From NCBI GenBank assembly GCA_910585015.1, contig CAJUCT010000005.1:79342-143341 (forward strand): a DNA stretch of 64,000 nucleotides. Direction: 5' to 3'. A program made the position numbers and the translations under genes. This DNA is from an uncultured Acetatifactor sp. Lineage in GTDB: Bacteria; Bacillota; Clostridia; Lachnospirales; Lachnospiraceae. The notes under the pieces were generated by a model. The model searched no databases. It saw nothing but the letters and a program-made list of their open reading frames with translations, and had not been told where the DNA came from. Positions 35,938 to 44,296 of this stretch are shown piece by piece; the stretch's first letter is position 1, and each line of letters opens with the position of its first letter.

Positions 35938-36795
35938 TCAGAACTCATAGGCCCACAAGTTTTTGATCTGTGGGATTAACTCTTCCACATCCCAGGTTTT
36001 TTCACTGTTGATTATACTGTTGGGGTCGCACACTTTCACCTTGCCGTACTCATCCACGCCGGACAGCACGATAAAATGTCCCGTGGTGGTAAAGTCCCCC
36101 GGCCGCATGGCACATATGATAGGATTGCCGCCTGCCAGCCATGTCAGAATATGGTCCCCGTCAAAGACTATCTCCCGGACAGTGAGTCCCAGGTCTGCCG
36201 CCCCCGCTGTCATCAGATCCCAGGCCGTACCTGCCCCCTTCACATAATATCCCTCCCGCTCCGCATACCTGGCCATGGTGAGTGGGTCCCACTTTGTATC
36301 GCCGCTGAGGCCGCACCAGACCATGGACAGACATGTGGGACCACATCCCGTTATGGCTATCATATCACTGCCGTAAGTCTCATATCCCCATCGTTCGTCC
36401 CACTGAAGGAAGAGCGGTATAGTCCCCTGTGTCACTTCCTCCGACAGATCGATCTTGGGATGTTTGTCCTTGTTCTGAAAATAGTCCCGCACAAACTGCT
36501 CCGCCTCAGGATTCAGTTCCAGCAGTTCCAACAGGCTTTCCGGATACTCCTGGCCCGTCTGCCAGTTATTTTGTTCTATGCTCCGTCCGTCAGCCTGCCC
36601 GCTGGCTGGCTCTTCTCTCTGTCCGCTGCCCCATCCTGCCAAAATCAGGCCATTTGCCCAGTCGTGCCATATCGCAAAGGTTATCACCAGCCCCGCCATC
36701 ACCGTCAGCATACAGACGCAGCAAGCCCTACGCCTTTGCCGCCGTCTTCTCCGGGCTGTCTGTATTCTATATTTTCTCTGCTGTTCCGCGTTCAT
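35938..36795 (-). CDS. C39-like (papain-fold) peptidase with N-terminal membrane anchor
   Basis: The 285-residue protein starts with a basic stretch (RRRRRQRRRACC) and one membrane helix (about residues 25-50), then a linker and a C39_2-type domain from about residue 120. The catalytic Cys lies in TGCGPTCLSM, the His in TTTGHFIVLSGV and the third residue in VCDPNS. It is predicted to face outside the cell, anchored by its N terminus. Its substrate is unknown; it is not fused to an ABC transporter. The ATG at 36795 has AAGGAGGGA upstream. A longer frame would begin inside the MITE and is rejected. Confidence 0.85.
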   Translation of the reverse strand: MNAEQQRKYRIQTARRRRRQRRRACCVCMLTVMAGLVITFAIWHDWANGLILAGWGSGQREEPASGQADGRSIEQNNWQTGQEYPESLLELLELNPEAEQFVRDYFQNKDKHPKIDLSEEVTQGTIPLFLQWDERWGYETYGSDMIAITGCGPTCLSMVWCGLSGDTKWDPLTMARYAEREGYYVKGAGTAWDLMTAGAADLGLTVREIVFDGDHILTWLAGGNPIICAMRPGDFTTTGHFIVLSGVDEYGKVKVCDPNSIINSEKTWDVEELIPQIKNLWAYEF

Positions 36796-36828
36796 TCCTG
36801 ATATCCCTCCTTGACTCATCATGAGTAT

Positions 36829-36970
36829 TAGGCGATTGCAAAACACCCTTTCTGGTAACAGTGGATGGGCAATATAAACAAAATATGGGCGACTTGCCAA
36901 TGCGTCGGAGCCCGTTTTTGTATATATTGCCCATCCACGTCACTTGCAGAGAACCTTTCGCAATTGCCTA
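36829..36970. mobile_element. 142-bp MITE (family B), copy 2, with perfect target duplication
   Basis: The ends are TAGGCGATTGC and GCAATTGCCTA. Inner inverted repeats pair GTGGATGGGCAATATA with TATATTGCCCATCCAC, so the whole element can fold back. It is flanked by perfect 10-bp direct repeats TCATGAGTAT at 36819-36828 and 36971-36980. It lies in the leader of the C39 peptidase gene, directly downstream of a likely -10 box. Confidence 0.92.
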
Positions 36971-36974
36971 TCAT

Positions 36975-36985
36975 GAGTATAACAG
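36975..36985 (-). promoter_or_regulatory. Possible -10 region of the C39 peptidase at the MITE junction
   Basis: On the minus strand CTGTTATACTCATGA contains an extended -10 (TG-T-TATACT). The 10-bp target duplication of the MITE overlaps it. No consensus -35 is visible at 17 bases. The rest of 36986-37160 shows no gene. Confidence 0.35.
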
Positions 36986-37164
36986 AAGGGAGAGAAATCG
37001 TTCTTCAAAATATCCTTGTAAAATTCTTGTGAATTTATGACAAATTGTTTGGATTTGTCTCTCTAAAATGTCTCGGCACACTACTCAGATTTTGCTCAGA
37101 TTTTAGTATCTGTAAAAAAGGGATTGTGTGAATATCTTTTTTTCTTCGAGCATATACTCCTATT

Positions 37165-37191
37165 TTGATTTACCAAAAAAACCGCTACAAT
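37165..37191 (+). promoter_or_regulatory. Possible promoter of the plus-strand XRE gene
   Basis: TTTGATT near 37164-37170 and TACAAT (37186-37191) with a 15-16 base spacer. The start codon lies about 45 bases downstream. Confidence 0.45.
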
Positions 37192-37237
37192 GAAATCGTC
37201 AACTGCAAACAAACCAAGAAAAATCAGGAGTTTACGC

Positions 37238-37606
37238 ATGAATTTCGGAGAAAAGCTATATAACCTGCGCACAAAACAAGGCGTCTTTCAGAAGGAACTG
37301 GCCGCGTATCTTCATGTATCCATCAGTGCCATTTCCAGCTATGAAAACAACGTGCATTCCCCGGATCTTAAAACGCTGGGAAAAATTGCGCAATTTTTTC
37401 ACGTGTCAGCAGACTATCTGCTGGGCCGCACAGAATATATTGCTCCCATTGAGGATATGGATCGGGAACTCATGAACCAGTATACCGTTTCAGATATCAT
37501 GAATACTATCATTGAACTGCCCCTGGAACGCCGCCAGGATTTAGTCGAATACATTAACTTGCTGAAATCGTCAGATGCCCCGAAGGACATGGAGCAGAAT
37601 GAATGA
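37238..37606 (+). CDS. XRE-family helix-turn-helix regulator
   Basis: This 122-residue protein starts MNFGEKLYNLRTKQGVFQKE. Its HTH covers residues 6-62 (AAYLHVSISAISSYENNVHSPDLKTLGKIAQFFHVSADYLLGR), followed by a short helical tail. It is the only clear plus-strand gene here and is divergent from the C39 peptidase, which makes that gene or its own promoter a possible target. CAGGAG lies eight bases before the ATG, so the start 16 codons upstream is rejected. Confidence 0.88.
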   Translation: MNFGEKLYNLRTKQGVFQKELAAYLHVSISAISSYENNVHSPDLKTLGKIAQFFHVSADYLLGRTEYIAPIEDMDRELMNQYTVSDIMNTIIELPLERRQDLVEYINLLKSSDAPKDMEQNE

Positions 37607-37711
37607 GAGGCACTCTCTCCCACTGTTCTTCCTTCTGCTCCATGCAAAGCCGCAGAATCCGCCACATTTGAACTGTAATATCCTCGCAAAAATGCCAGAG
37701 GCAGTTCAAAA

Positions 37712-37852
37712 CTATACATTCCTATCATACAGTATCCCAAGATCCAGCCGCGCTTCCTTGCGCTCCAGATCCTGGTTCTGGTAACAACAGTTTTTATAAT
37801 ATTCGCGGCAGGCTTCGCAATCCCCATGCCGGAGACATTTACCCTTCTGCAC
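37712..37852 (-). CDS. Possible small Cys-rich protein downstream of the Dabb gene
   Basis: A 46-codon frame from GTG at 37852 reads VQKGKCLRHGDCEACREYYK, then NCCYQNQDLERKEARLDL and a stop at 37712. Five cysteines in C-x5-C-x2-C...CC form suggest metal or disulfide binding. No clear ribosome binding site is present; the frame opens 18 bases after the Dabb stop, so re-initiation is possible. I do not recognise the family. It could also be a remnant. Confidence 0.35.
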   Translation of the reverse strand: MQKGKCLRHGDCEACREYYKNCCYQNQDLERKEARLDLGILYDRNV

Positions 37853-37869
37853 GGACAGTTCGGCACCGG

Positions 37870-38172
37870 TTATACCTCAAAGTCCAGGCAGCTTCTGACT
37901 GCCGTAAAGGGTCTAACTTTACCGTCCGCCACAGCCACATGCTCAGGGTGAATTGCATATCCCTTAAGCGCCGCCTCATCCATGAAAGTGGAGTCCAGCA
38001 TCAAATCCGCGTTGGAACTGGGCAGCCCCTCCGTATATACCCTGATCTCCAGCAGTCCGGGGATTTTCCCTGCCAGCCCTTCCAACCCGGCCTTGATCTC
38101 AGCCTTCACTGCCGTCTTCTCCCCGGCGGACAACTCTTCCTTTAAGGTCCATAAAATAATGTGCTTTACCAT
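37870..38172 (-). CDS. Dabb (stress-responsive A/B barrel) domain protein
   Basis: This 100-residue protein starts MVKHIILWTLKEELSAGEKT and has the Dabb pattern (GLEGLAGKIPGLLEIRVYTEG, DLMLDSTFMDEAALKGYAIHPEHVAVADGKVRPF). The domain forms dimeric alpha/beta barrels; bacterial members are mostly uncharacterised. GGAGGG precedes the ATG. Confidence 0.88.
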   Translation of the reverse strand: MVKHIILWTLKEELSAGEKTAVKAEIKAGLEGLAGKIPGLLEIRVYTEGLPSSNADLMLDSTFMDEAALKGYAIHPEHVAVADGKVRPFTAVRSCLDFEV

Positions 38173-38211
38173 ATCTCTACCCTCCTGGTTTAAATTCCGG
38201 GAATATGCCGT

Positions 38212-38716
38212 TTAACCAATCAGCACCGTCTTCCCTTCAAAGGCAAACTCATAGCAGCGAATCTGCTCCCTGGGGATACCATGCTCCACCAGCTTTGCCG
38301 CATAATGCTTTTCCTCAATCTGGCGCAAAGCTGCTTTTACCGTTTCTTCCAGACTGCCTTCCTTTCTTCTATTTCTAACCTTAAATTCCAGCACAAAAGC
38401 ATCATCTGTATTCGGGGGCTTCGGCTCCAGCACCACATCATACCTGCCGAAACCGCTCTCATAACCGCTTGCGAGAAGCAGGCTCCAGATCGCGGACTCA
38501 TTGTGATCCAGCTGGTTATTGACAATCTGTTCGTCAATAGGCGTTCGTATCCTGCCTCCCTGGAGCAACATTTCAAACTGCTCTTTTATTCTGCGTTTTC
38601 CCTCCCTCAGCATTTTACCCACACCCCTTGATGAAAGATGTTTTATCAATATAGAAACAGTTTTTCCTGATCAGAGCACCGAAATCCTGCACCCCAATTG
38701 CCACCGTTCTTGCCAT
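38212..38716 (-). pseudogene. AAA-ATPase-like/PD-(D/E)XK gene with two internal deletions
   Basis: An ATG at 38716 with GGGAGG upstream begins MARTVAIGVQDFGALIRK and reaches FYIDKTSFIK, the conserved N terminus of this family. It then stops in frame at about 38630. The C-terminal part continues in another frame (REGKRRIKEQFEMLLQGG, LDHNESAIWSLLLASGY) and jumps straight to ESGFGRYDVVLEP and FVLEFKV, the nuclease core. The ATPase domain and the central helical region are both missing. It differs in sequence from the copies at 9.6-12.3 kb. Confidence 0.82.
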
Positions 38717-38802
38717 AAACACCTCCCAAAACCCTTTCGTTCTCTTTGCGATTACCTTCAGTATAACTACTTTTCCACAAAAATACAATTCTCTTCCGAC
38801 AC

Positions 38803-40839
38803 TTATTCCCCCATCTCCGCCAGTTCTGTCTCCGCCTCCAACATGCGCTCCAGCAAGCTTTCCTGGTTCTTCTCCTCCGCGTCTATGGCCTCCTGTAACT
38901 CCATCAGCTTGGCATAGTCGCTGGCCAGAGCCGGGTCCGCCAGCTGCATCTGTAACTCTGCCAGCCTGGTCTCGCTCTCGGACAGCTGGCGTTCATACTT
39001 CTCCAACTGGCTCTTTAGACGGGAACGGATCTTCCCCGGGTTATAGTAAGTCTTTTTGTCAAACACATCCGACAAAGTTGGAGCGGCTTTACCCGCCGTC
39101 TGCCCGGCCCTACTTTGGCTGTCATCTCCCGTCTGCCCGGTCTGAGTTTTACTGCTGACACCCTTCATCCCCGCGTTTCCAGTGGTATGTGCCGCTCCTC
39201 TGCCGCCCACCAAGCCGTCTGCCTCTTTCTGTTTCTGGGACAGATAATCCTCATAGCCCATCTTGTACTGATATACGCCCTCCTGGGAAAATTCCAGTAT
39301 CCCCGTGGCAATGCGGCTGATAAAATACCGATCGTGGGACACGAACAATACCGTACCCGCATACTCCTTCAGCATCTGCTCCAAGGCTTCCTTGCCGATA
39401 ATATCCATGTGGTTGGTGGGCTCGTCCAGAATCAGCAGATTGGGCTTGGTCTGCAGCATTTTACACAGGGACAGGCGCACCTTCTCCCCGCCGGAAAGCT
39501 GCCCCATAAGCTTCATCACATCCTCTCCGGAGAACAAAAAGCCTCCCAGGGCACTGCGCACCTCCTCCCGCCCATAGCGGGGATATGCCTCCCAGAAATT
39601 ATCCAGTACTGTCTGCTTGGGGTCCGCATCATCCAGCACTGCCTTCTGCTGGTCAAAATACCCCCATTCCACATTCTGTCCGAATTTATACTCTCCGCCC
39701 AGAGCGGGCAATTCCCCAATCAGGGTCCTCAACAGAGTGGATTTTCCCTTGCCGTTCTCCCCGATAATGGCAAGCCGCTCCTTCTTTTGCAGCAAAAAAC
39801 TCACCTTTTCCAGTTCATGGTCATATCCGATGGACAGATCCCTGGCCTGCACCACATTGGTATAGCTCTCGATTCTGGGCTCATACCTGGCATGGAATGC
39901 CTTGGTGTCAAAACGCTTTGGCTTCTCAATCTTGACCATATGCTCGATCACCATGCGCTTGGAGCGGGTGGCCGCCACCTTGCTGGGGGTGTTCTTCCAC
40001 TTTTCAATCCATTCCGTCAGCCGCTGGATCTCCTTCTGCTGCTCCTCATAGTCCTTTTCCTGCTTGAGCAGATCCTCTTCCTTCTGCTTCATAAAAGCAG
40101 AGTAATTGCCCACATAGCGCTTGATCCTGTGGTACTCGATCTCATAGGTCACATCTATCACCTTGTCCAGAAACATCCGGTCATGCGATACGATGATCAC
40201 CGCCTTGTCATAGGTTTTCAGATAGCCCTCCAGCCACTCGATGGTGGGCAGATCCAAGTGGTTGGTAGGCTCGTCCAGCAGCATGATATCCGGCCTTCCC
40301 AGCAGCAGCTTGATAAAAGCTACTTTGGTCTGCTGTCCTCCCGAAAAACTGCCGATGGGACGGTGCAGAGCCTCCAGGGCAAAGCCGAAGCGCTGGAACA
40401 TAATCTCCATATCCTGCCGCCAGGAATACCCCCTCAGAGCCTCCATCTTCCTCTGCAGACTGTCATATTTTCCAAGGAGCTGCTTATCATCCGACTCCTT
40501 CATCTGCTCCTCCAATTCATTCATCTGTTTTTCACAGGCAAACACTGGGGCAAATACCTTCTTGATCTCCTCCTCCACCGTGATCTCTTTGTCCTCAAAG
40601 TTCACCTGGCGCAGGAAACCAATCTCCTGTTTTCCCGCCATAGTGATGCCGCACTCCTCGTCGCTGTCCGGATTGTTCATCTGGATGTCCCCCACTATCA
40701 GCTTCAGCAGTGTGGTCTTTCCGCAGCCATTGCGGCCCACGATGGCTATTTTCTCCCTGTCGTGTACCTCAAAATTTACATCCTCCAATATGGTATCCGC
40801 CCCATACTGTACCAGGGCATGCTTTATCTGGTATCTCAT
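38803..40839 (-). CDS. ABC-F family ATP-binding protein
   Basis: The 678-residue soluble protein has two ABC ATPase domains and no membrane helices, as in translation factors of the ABC-F group. Walker A motifs are GRNGCGKTT (near residue 35) and GENGKGKST (near 360). Signatures are FSGGQQTKVAF and LSGGEKVRLSL, each followed by LLDEPTNHLD or LILDEPTNHMD. A long charged linker (about 235-310) joins the domains and a coiled coil ends the protein. ABC-F proteins act at the ribosome E site; whether this one gives antibiotic resistance is unknown. It lies just downstream of a half MITE. Confidence 0.92.
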   Translation of the reverse strand: MRYQIKHALVQYGADTILEDVNFEVHDREKIAIVGRNGCGKTTLLKLIVGDIQMNNPDSDEECGITMAGKQEIGFLRQVNFEDKEITVEEEIKKVFAPVFACEKQMNELEEQMKESDDKQLLGKYDSLQRKMEALRGYSWRQDMEIMFQRFGFALEALHRPIGSFSGGQQTKVAFIKLLLGRPDIMLLDEPTNHLDLPTIEWLEGYLKTYDKAVIIVSHDRMFLDKVIDVTYEIEYHRIKRYVGNYSAFMKQKEEDLLKQEKDYEEQQKEIQRLTEWIEKWKNTPSKVAATRSKRMVIEHMVKIEKPKRFDTKAFHARYEPRIESYTNVVQARDLSIGYDHELEKVSFLLQKKERLAIIGENGKGKSTLLRTLIGELPALGGEYKFGQNVEWGYFDQQKAVLDDADPKQTVLDNFWEAYPRYGREEVRSALGGFLFSGEDVMKLMGQLSGGEKVRLSLCKMLQTKPNLLILDEPTNHMDIIGKEALEQMLKEYAGTVLFVSHDRYFISRIATGILEFSQEGVYQYKMGYEDYLSQKQKEADGLVGGRGAAHTTGNAGMKGVSSKTQTGQTGDDSQSRAGQTAGKAAPTLSDVFDKKTYYNPGKIRSRLKSQLEKYERQLSESETRLAELQMQLADPALASDYAKLMELQEAIDAEEKNQESLLERMLEAETELAEMGE

Positions 40840-40870
40840 AATAATATCTCACAATTCCTTTCTTATTTAA

Positions 40871-40922
40871 AGTTCCCGGGCTCTTGCGAAACTTCCATTC
40901 TGGTAACAGTGGATGGGCAATA
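40871..40922. mobile_element. Half copy of the family B MITE
   Basis: CTTGCGAAACTTCCATTCTGG followed by TAACAGTGGATGGGCAATA matches the left half of the element. The right half is missing. It lies between the RsmH paralogue and the ABC-F gene. Confidence 0.75.
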
Positions 40923-40937
40923 GCCTTTTCCGGCATC

Positions 40938-41978
40938 TTACGCCTTCACAGCCCAACGCAGTTTTGTAGAACGCGCCCTCCCATTGGCTCTGCACTCCCC
41001 CGGGGAGGGGCGCACCACATCCCTGGAGATCTCCGCAAAGATATGCTGCCGATAATATTCCTGAAAAGCTTTTTTAACCAGCCTGTCCTCCCCCGAATGG
41101 AAGGTCAGGATGACCACTCTTCCGCCCTCCGCCAAAACTTGGGGCAGCTTGTCCAGAAAAGCTTCCAACACCTCAAATTCATTGTTAATATCAATCCGCA
41201 GCGCCTGGAACACCCTCTGGCAGGTCTTTTTTAATAAATCTCTTTTTTCCCCGTTTTCCGGCAAAAAAACCAGAGCAGCTTCAACCGCTCCCCGCAAATC
41301 TGTGGTGGTGCGGATAGCAGCGCCTTTTTTACGCAGCTTTACAATGCTCCCGGCAATCTCCCTGGCATAGGGTTCATCCGCGTTTTCCTCCAGCATTCCC
41401 TGGATTTCCTCCCGATTCATCTGCGCCAGCCGCTGCCAGGCCGGAATCCCATTTTCCGGGTCCAGCCGCAGATCCAGCGCCCCCTCCAGCTTATAGGAAA
41501 ATCCCCTTTCAGGATTGTCAATCTGCATAGAGGAAACCCCCAGATCTGCCATCACAAACTGAAAGGGTCCTTGTTCCTGGGCAACAGTGTCAATATGGGC
41601 AAAATTTTCCCTGACAGCCGTGAAAATGTCCTCGCCATATCCCGCCTTCCGCAGGCGCTCCCGAGTCTTAACTATCTCAATGGGATCCACGTCCAGTCCA
41701 AAAAGATGCCCCCTGCCCTGTAAGCGCTCCAGCATCCTTCTGGCGTGGCCGCCATATCCCAAAGTGGCATCCAGACCGATTTCCCCCGGTTGGATTCGCA
41801 GTGCCTGAAGCACCTCATCCGCCATGATGGGGAGATGCATTCCCGCAGGTGTACTGCCCTTGCCAATCACCCGGGCCACCGTATCGGCGTATTTTTCCGG
41901 ATCATGCTCCTTATATTTTTCCTCAAAGGTTTTCGGATGGGTACCCGAGTACCGTTTTCTCCGCTTATGCGCTTCCAT
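40938..41978 (-). CDS. RsmH-like 16S rRNA (cytosine-N4) methyltransferase paralogue
   Basis: This 346-residue SAM-dependent methyltransferase has LGYGGHARRMLE (SAM loop), GLDVDPIEI, MADLGVSSMQIDNPERGFSY and LTFHSGEDRLVKKAFQ, all RsmH motifs. RsmH methylates N4 of C1402 in 16S rRNA. An N-terminal extension of about 50 residues (KRRKRYSGTHPKTFEEKYKE...) is absent from the classical enzyme, and the gene is not in a division/cell wall cluster, so it is likely the second RsmH-type paralogue found in some Clostridia. The ATG at 41978 has GGAG six bases upstream. Confidence 0.85.
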   Translation of the reverse strand: MEAHKRRKRYSGTHPKTFEEKYKEHDPEKYADTVARVIGKGSTPAGMHLPIMADEVLQALRIQPGEIGLDATLGYGGHARRMLERLQGRGHLFGLDVDPIEIVKTRERLRKAGYGEDIFTAVRENFAHIDTVAQEQGPFQFVMADLGVSSMQIDNPERGFSYKLEGALDLRLDPENGIPAWQRLAQMNREEIQGMLEENADEPYAREIAGSIVKLRKKGAAIRTTTDLRGAVEAALVFLPENGEKRDLLKKTCQRVFQALRIDINNEFEVLEAFLDKLPQVLAEGGRVVILTFHSGEDRLVKKAFQEYYRQHIFAEISRDVVRPSPGECRANGRARSTKLRWAVKA

Positions 41979-42376
41979 CATCTGCTCCAATCTTCACTTT
42001 GGCTGACATACTGAGGTTTTACCAGTTCTCCATATATAAAAATATGGTCATTCACATTATACTAGGCTTTTCTCAATATATCTACAACTTTTAGAAAATC
42101 TGTCGGGAAATCCAGCTGAAAACGGCCAGGATGCCTGCCTTTCATATCCCGCAAAAATAAGCATATTAATAGAAATTTGGGTGTCGCACATCCAAATATG
42201 TATCAGCACAATAGCATAGGTACACCCCTTGTCACACGGGTAGAGGAAAATTTGCAGGAGAACTTCACATCCTATAAAGTAAAGCAATGCAACAGAGCAA
42301 AAAGATTCTATAATTCTATAACGCAGCGTTATATTGATTAATAAACAGAAATACTGTATGATGCAGCCGTTTGACT
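41979..42376. other. Intergenic region with a possible promoter and one hairpin
   Basis: No gene is convincing in these 400 bases. A TATAAT box on the minus strand (42056-42061) may serve the RsmH paralogue, without a good -35. A hairpin ATTTGGGTGT-CGC-ACATCCAAAT (42175-42197) resembles the second stem of the family A repeat and may be a worn copy. Confidence 0.4.
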
Positions 42377-42709
42377 CTAACTTATTTTATCTTTCAAATC
42401 TTCCACATCCGATTCCAGCTTTCTTACCTTAAGCGCTAACATTTCAACCTCATTACTTGGCTTCATGGCTTTATGCAAATTTCTTGAAAGATCAAGATGT
42501 CCTTCCGCTACACGCTGGATGTTGACACGAATTTCATTTTCAATTACCATCTCTACTCGCATAACTTTATGCTTAAGCAGCCCTATGTCCTGTTTCATGT
42601 CTGTCATGTCACGTTTCATGTCTGTCATGTCACGTTTCATATCAGTCATGTCACGTTTCATGTCTGTCATGTCCGCTAACAGCAGATCCAATTTTTCACT
42701 ATCTGTCAT
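42377..42709 (-). CDS. Small coiled-coil protein with heptad tandem repeats
   Basis: This 110-residue protein begins MTDSEKLDLLLADMTDMKRD and contains four seven-residue units of MTDMKRD/MTDMKQD type (residues 14-41), then further helix ending in a second heptad region (LALKVRKLESDVEDLKDKIS). It is likely an oligomeric coiled coil in the cytosol. GGGGGG lies upstream of the ATG. It begins just after the tRNA-Leu terminator. Similar heptad-repeat proteins in this group are uncharacterised. Confidence 0.75.
   Translation of the reverse strand: MTDSEKLDLLLADMTDMKRDMTDMKRDMTDMKRDMTDMKQDIGLLKHKVMRVEMVIENEIRVNIQRVAEGHLDLSRNLHKAMKPSNEVEMLALKVRKLESDVEDLKDKIS
42590..42674. repeat. 21-bp in-frame tandem repeat
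   Basis: Four near-identical units of 21 bases (TTTCATGTCTGTCATGTCACG on the plus strand) encode the MTDMKRD heptads. The unit is a whole number of codons. Confidence 0.85.
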
Positions 42710-42728
42710 GTATTACTGCCCCCCTTAA

Positions 42729-42768
42729 TAAAAAAAGCTAAAAACCTTTAATACACTGAGGTTTTTAG
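42729..42768 (-). terminator. Rho-independent terminator of tRNA-Leu
   Basis: On the minus strand CTAAAAACC and GGTTTTTAG form a nine-base stem, followed by CTTTTTTT. It lies 19 bases after the 3' end of the tRNA. Confidence 0.85.
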
Positions 42769-42786
42769 CAATTTTCCACAGTATAA

Positions 42787-42869
42787 TGCTGGTGGTGGGA
42801 CTTGAACCCACACAAGGTTGCCCTCGGCAGATTTTGAGTCTGCTGCGTCTGCCATTCCGCCACACCAGC
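42787..42869 (-). tRNA. tRNA-Leu (anticodon CAA)
   Basis: The 83-base gene begins GCTGGTG, pairing with CACCAGC before the discriminator A. The anticodon stem GCAGA/TCTGC closes the loop CTCAAAA, giving CAA, which reads UUG. The T arm is GTGGG-TTCAAGT-CCCAC. A long variable arm (GAGGGCAACCTT region) marks class II tRNA. The CCA end is not encoded. Confidence 0.95.
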
Positions 42870-42897
42870 AAATTGTGCGATTCCTTGTAACAAAATG

Positions 42898-42926
42898 ATT
42901 CTACCACATAAATCCAAATTTGACAA
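42898..42926 (-). promoter_or_regulatory. Predicted promoter of tRNA-Leu
   Basis: On the minus strand TTGTCA (42921-42926) is followed by exactly 17 bases and TAGAAT (42898-42903). The tRNA starts about 28 bases downstream of the -10. Confidence 0.8.
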
Positions 42927-43051
42927 GTGAAATTTTAAAGAATTCTCTTGACCCGAAATAATCCTGTTACCTCCCACACCTTTACCTGCAACCAGCAGCA
43001 GACGGACGCCCTATCCTGGCAAGACCTGGGCGCTATGCTCCAGGTACGTCC

Positions 43052-44296
43052 TCAGTATGCCAAATCACTCACTGGCTGTTGTCCAATAGGAAGCCGCATA
43101 TACGTCAAACTATTGCACAGATACAATGCCGTGGCCAGAGCGGCAATCAGAAAAACAGCCGGTATGGCCCAGCGCCACAGAACATCCTGTTTTTTGCGGG
43201 CCTCCCCTATAGTCCATGCGGCAGGAATCGTAAAAAGCATGTTTGCCAGCATCCAGAATACACCTGGCGTCTCCAATAGACCAATCAAACGCAAAAACGG
43301 CATTCCCAGTCTCTGCACATAATCCCAGGGAAAATACTTCAGAGATGCCAGTGTCAATAAACCTGTTACCGCCAGCAGTCCCCTTATCGTCTTATGCATC
43401 TTTCCGCCGTCTCCGATCCAGTACATCCATATCATCAGCAAAAACGCACCGGTAAGCGCCAATCCCAGCCCCGGCATGTCGGGACGGTACGTCCAGTTAG
43501 TCATAAAAGCGCCAATTGTATACCCATTTCCCATAATGCTGCCCATGGGCAGATTCCATACCTGCATACCGCCTTTTATCAGATACCTCGCCATAAATAT
43601 GATCACCGGCATGGACAACACCGCTCCCGCCGCCAGCAATAACAAGCTGGCCGGCCAGCGTTCCCAGAGCAACAGATATACCCCTGCGCATACACCTATG
43701 ATCATCCCCCACCTTGCGTCTGCATACCAGATGCCCGCATAGGCAAGAATCAATATACTGCCCCACACCACCTTTCTGCCCTGTCCCAAGCGCAGCCGGG
43801 CAAGTCCGCCCACAAGCAACGGCATCAGCATCCAAACCAGAGACTGCCCCAGGTCAGCCTTGTCAAAACAGATATATATGCGGTATGGGCAGCTCATATA
43901 AAATAAGACACCGTATAACACTGTTATCCTGTTTTCAAAGAAGGCACTCATCATCCAGTAAGCAGCCCCCATAGTAACTGCCCCGATCATAGCGGTAAAG
44001 ATACAGTAGGACATCTGCTCTCCCACTCCCAGTATCTGCAATACCACCGCAGGGAAAAGCCATATCCCGTTGTCAAAAGCCGCGCCTTGACTGGCGAAGG
44101 CCGTGGTTAACTCTGGGGAGGGAAACCACAAAACAGAGCCTACAGCAAGACTTTCCCGCATCTCCCGCATTCTTTCAAGCCACATAAAGCTGTCTCCCCC
44201 CTCCATCACATAGCCGCAGAAGACAGGAGCCGATGTAAAAGCAAAAATCAGAATGTACAGCATCATGCATATTTTTTTTATCTGCTTGTTATCCAC
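43052..44296 (-). CDS. Polytopic membrane protein, GT-C-like (last gene of the array)
   Basis: The 414-residue protein has about ten membrane helices and begins with GTG at 44296, overlapping the stop of the gene before it by eight bases. EGGDSFMWLERMREMRESLAVG resembles the acidic first outer loop (GADG.FHLLRIEGLKE) of its larger neighbours. SLKYFPWDYVQRLG matches STRYFPWDMVARIPG and SLEAFPWDKIQGSG of the two proteins upstream, so the three are paralogues. This one lacks the long N- and C-terminal beta-rich outer regions. It is probably a lipid-sugar-dependent glycosyltransferase or related protein; the substrate is unknown. Confidence 0.75.
   Translation of the reverse strand: MDNKQIKKICMMLYILIFAFTSAPVFCGYVMEGGDSFMWLERMREMRESLAVGSVLWFPSPELTTAFASQGAAFDNGIWLFPAVVLQILGVGEQMSYCIFTAMIGAVTMGAAYWMMSAFFENRITVLYGVLFYMSCPYRIYICFDKADLGQSLVWMLMPLLVGGLARLRLGQGRKVVWGSILILAYAGIWYADARWGMIIGVCAGVYLLLWERWPASLLLLAAGAVLSMPVIIFMARYLIKGGMQVWNLPMGSIMGNGYTIGAFMTNWTYRPDMPGLGLALTGAFLLMIWMYWIGDGGKMHKTIRGLLAVTGLLTLASLKYFPWDYVQRLGMPFLRLIGLLETPGVFWMLANMLFTIPAAWTIGEARKKQDVLWRWAIPAVFLIAALATALYLCNSLTYMRLPIGQQPVSDLAY

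Noticed and set aside
36796..36900. N-terminal extension of the C39-like peptidase (35 codons)
   Set aside because: It begins inside the MITE and bypasses a strong AAGGAGGGA site in front of the ATG at 36795.
35705..36970. Two nearby MITE copies as the ends of a composite transposon around the C39 peptidase
   Set aside because: Each copy has its own flanking duplication, so they inserted separately.
39115..40923. A 602-codon plus-strand frame
   Set aside because: Antisense to the ABC-F gene; no recognisable motif.
42057..42287. A 76-codon minus-strand frame in the gap before the coiled-coil gene
   Set aside because: No ribosome binding site, an odd composition, and it spans a promoter-like box and a hairpin.
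42590..42674. The 21-bp repeats as a CRISPR array
   Set aside because: There are no spacers; the units abut and encode protein heptads.
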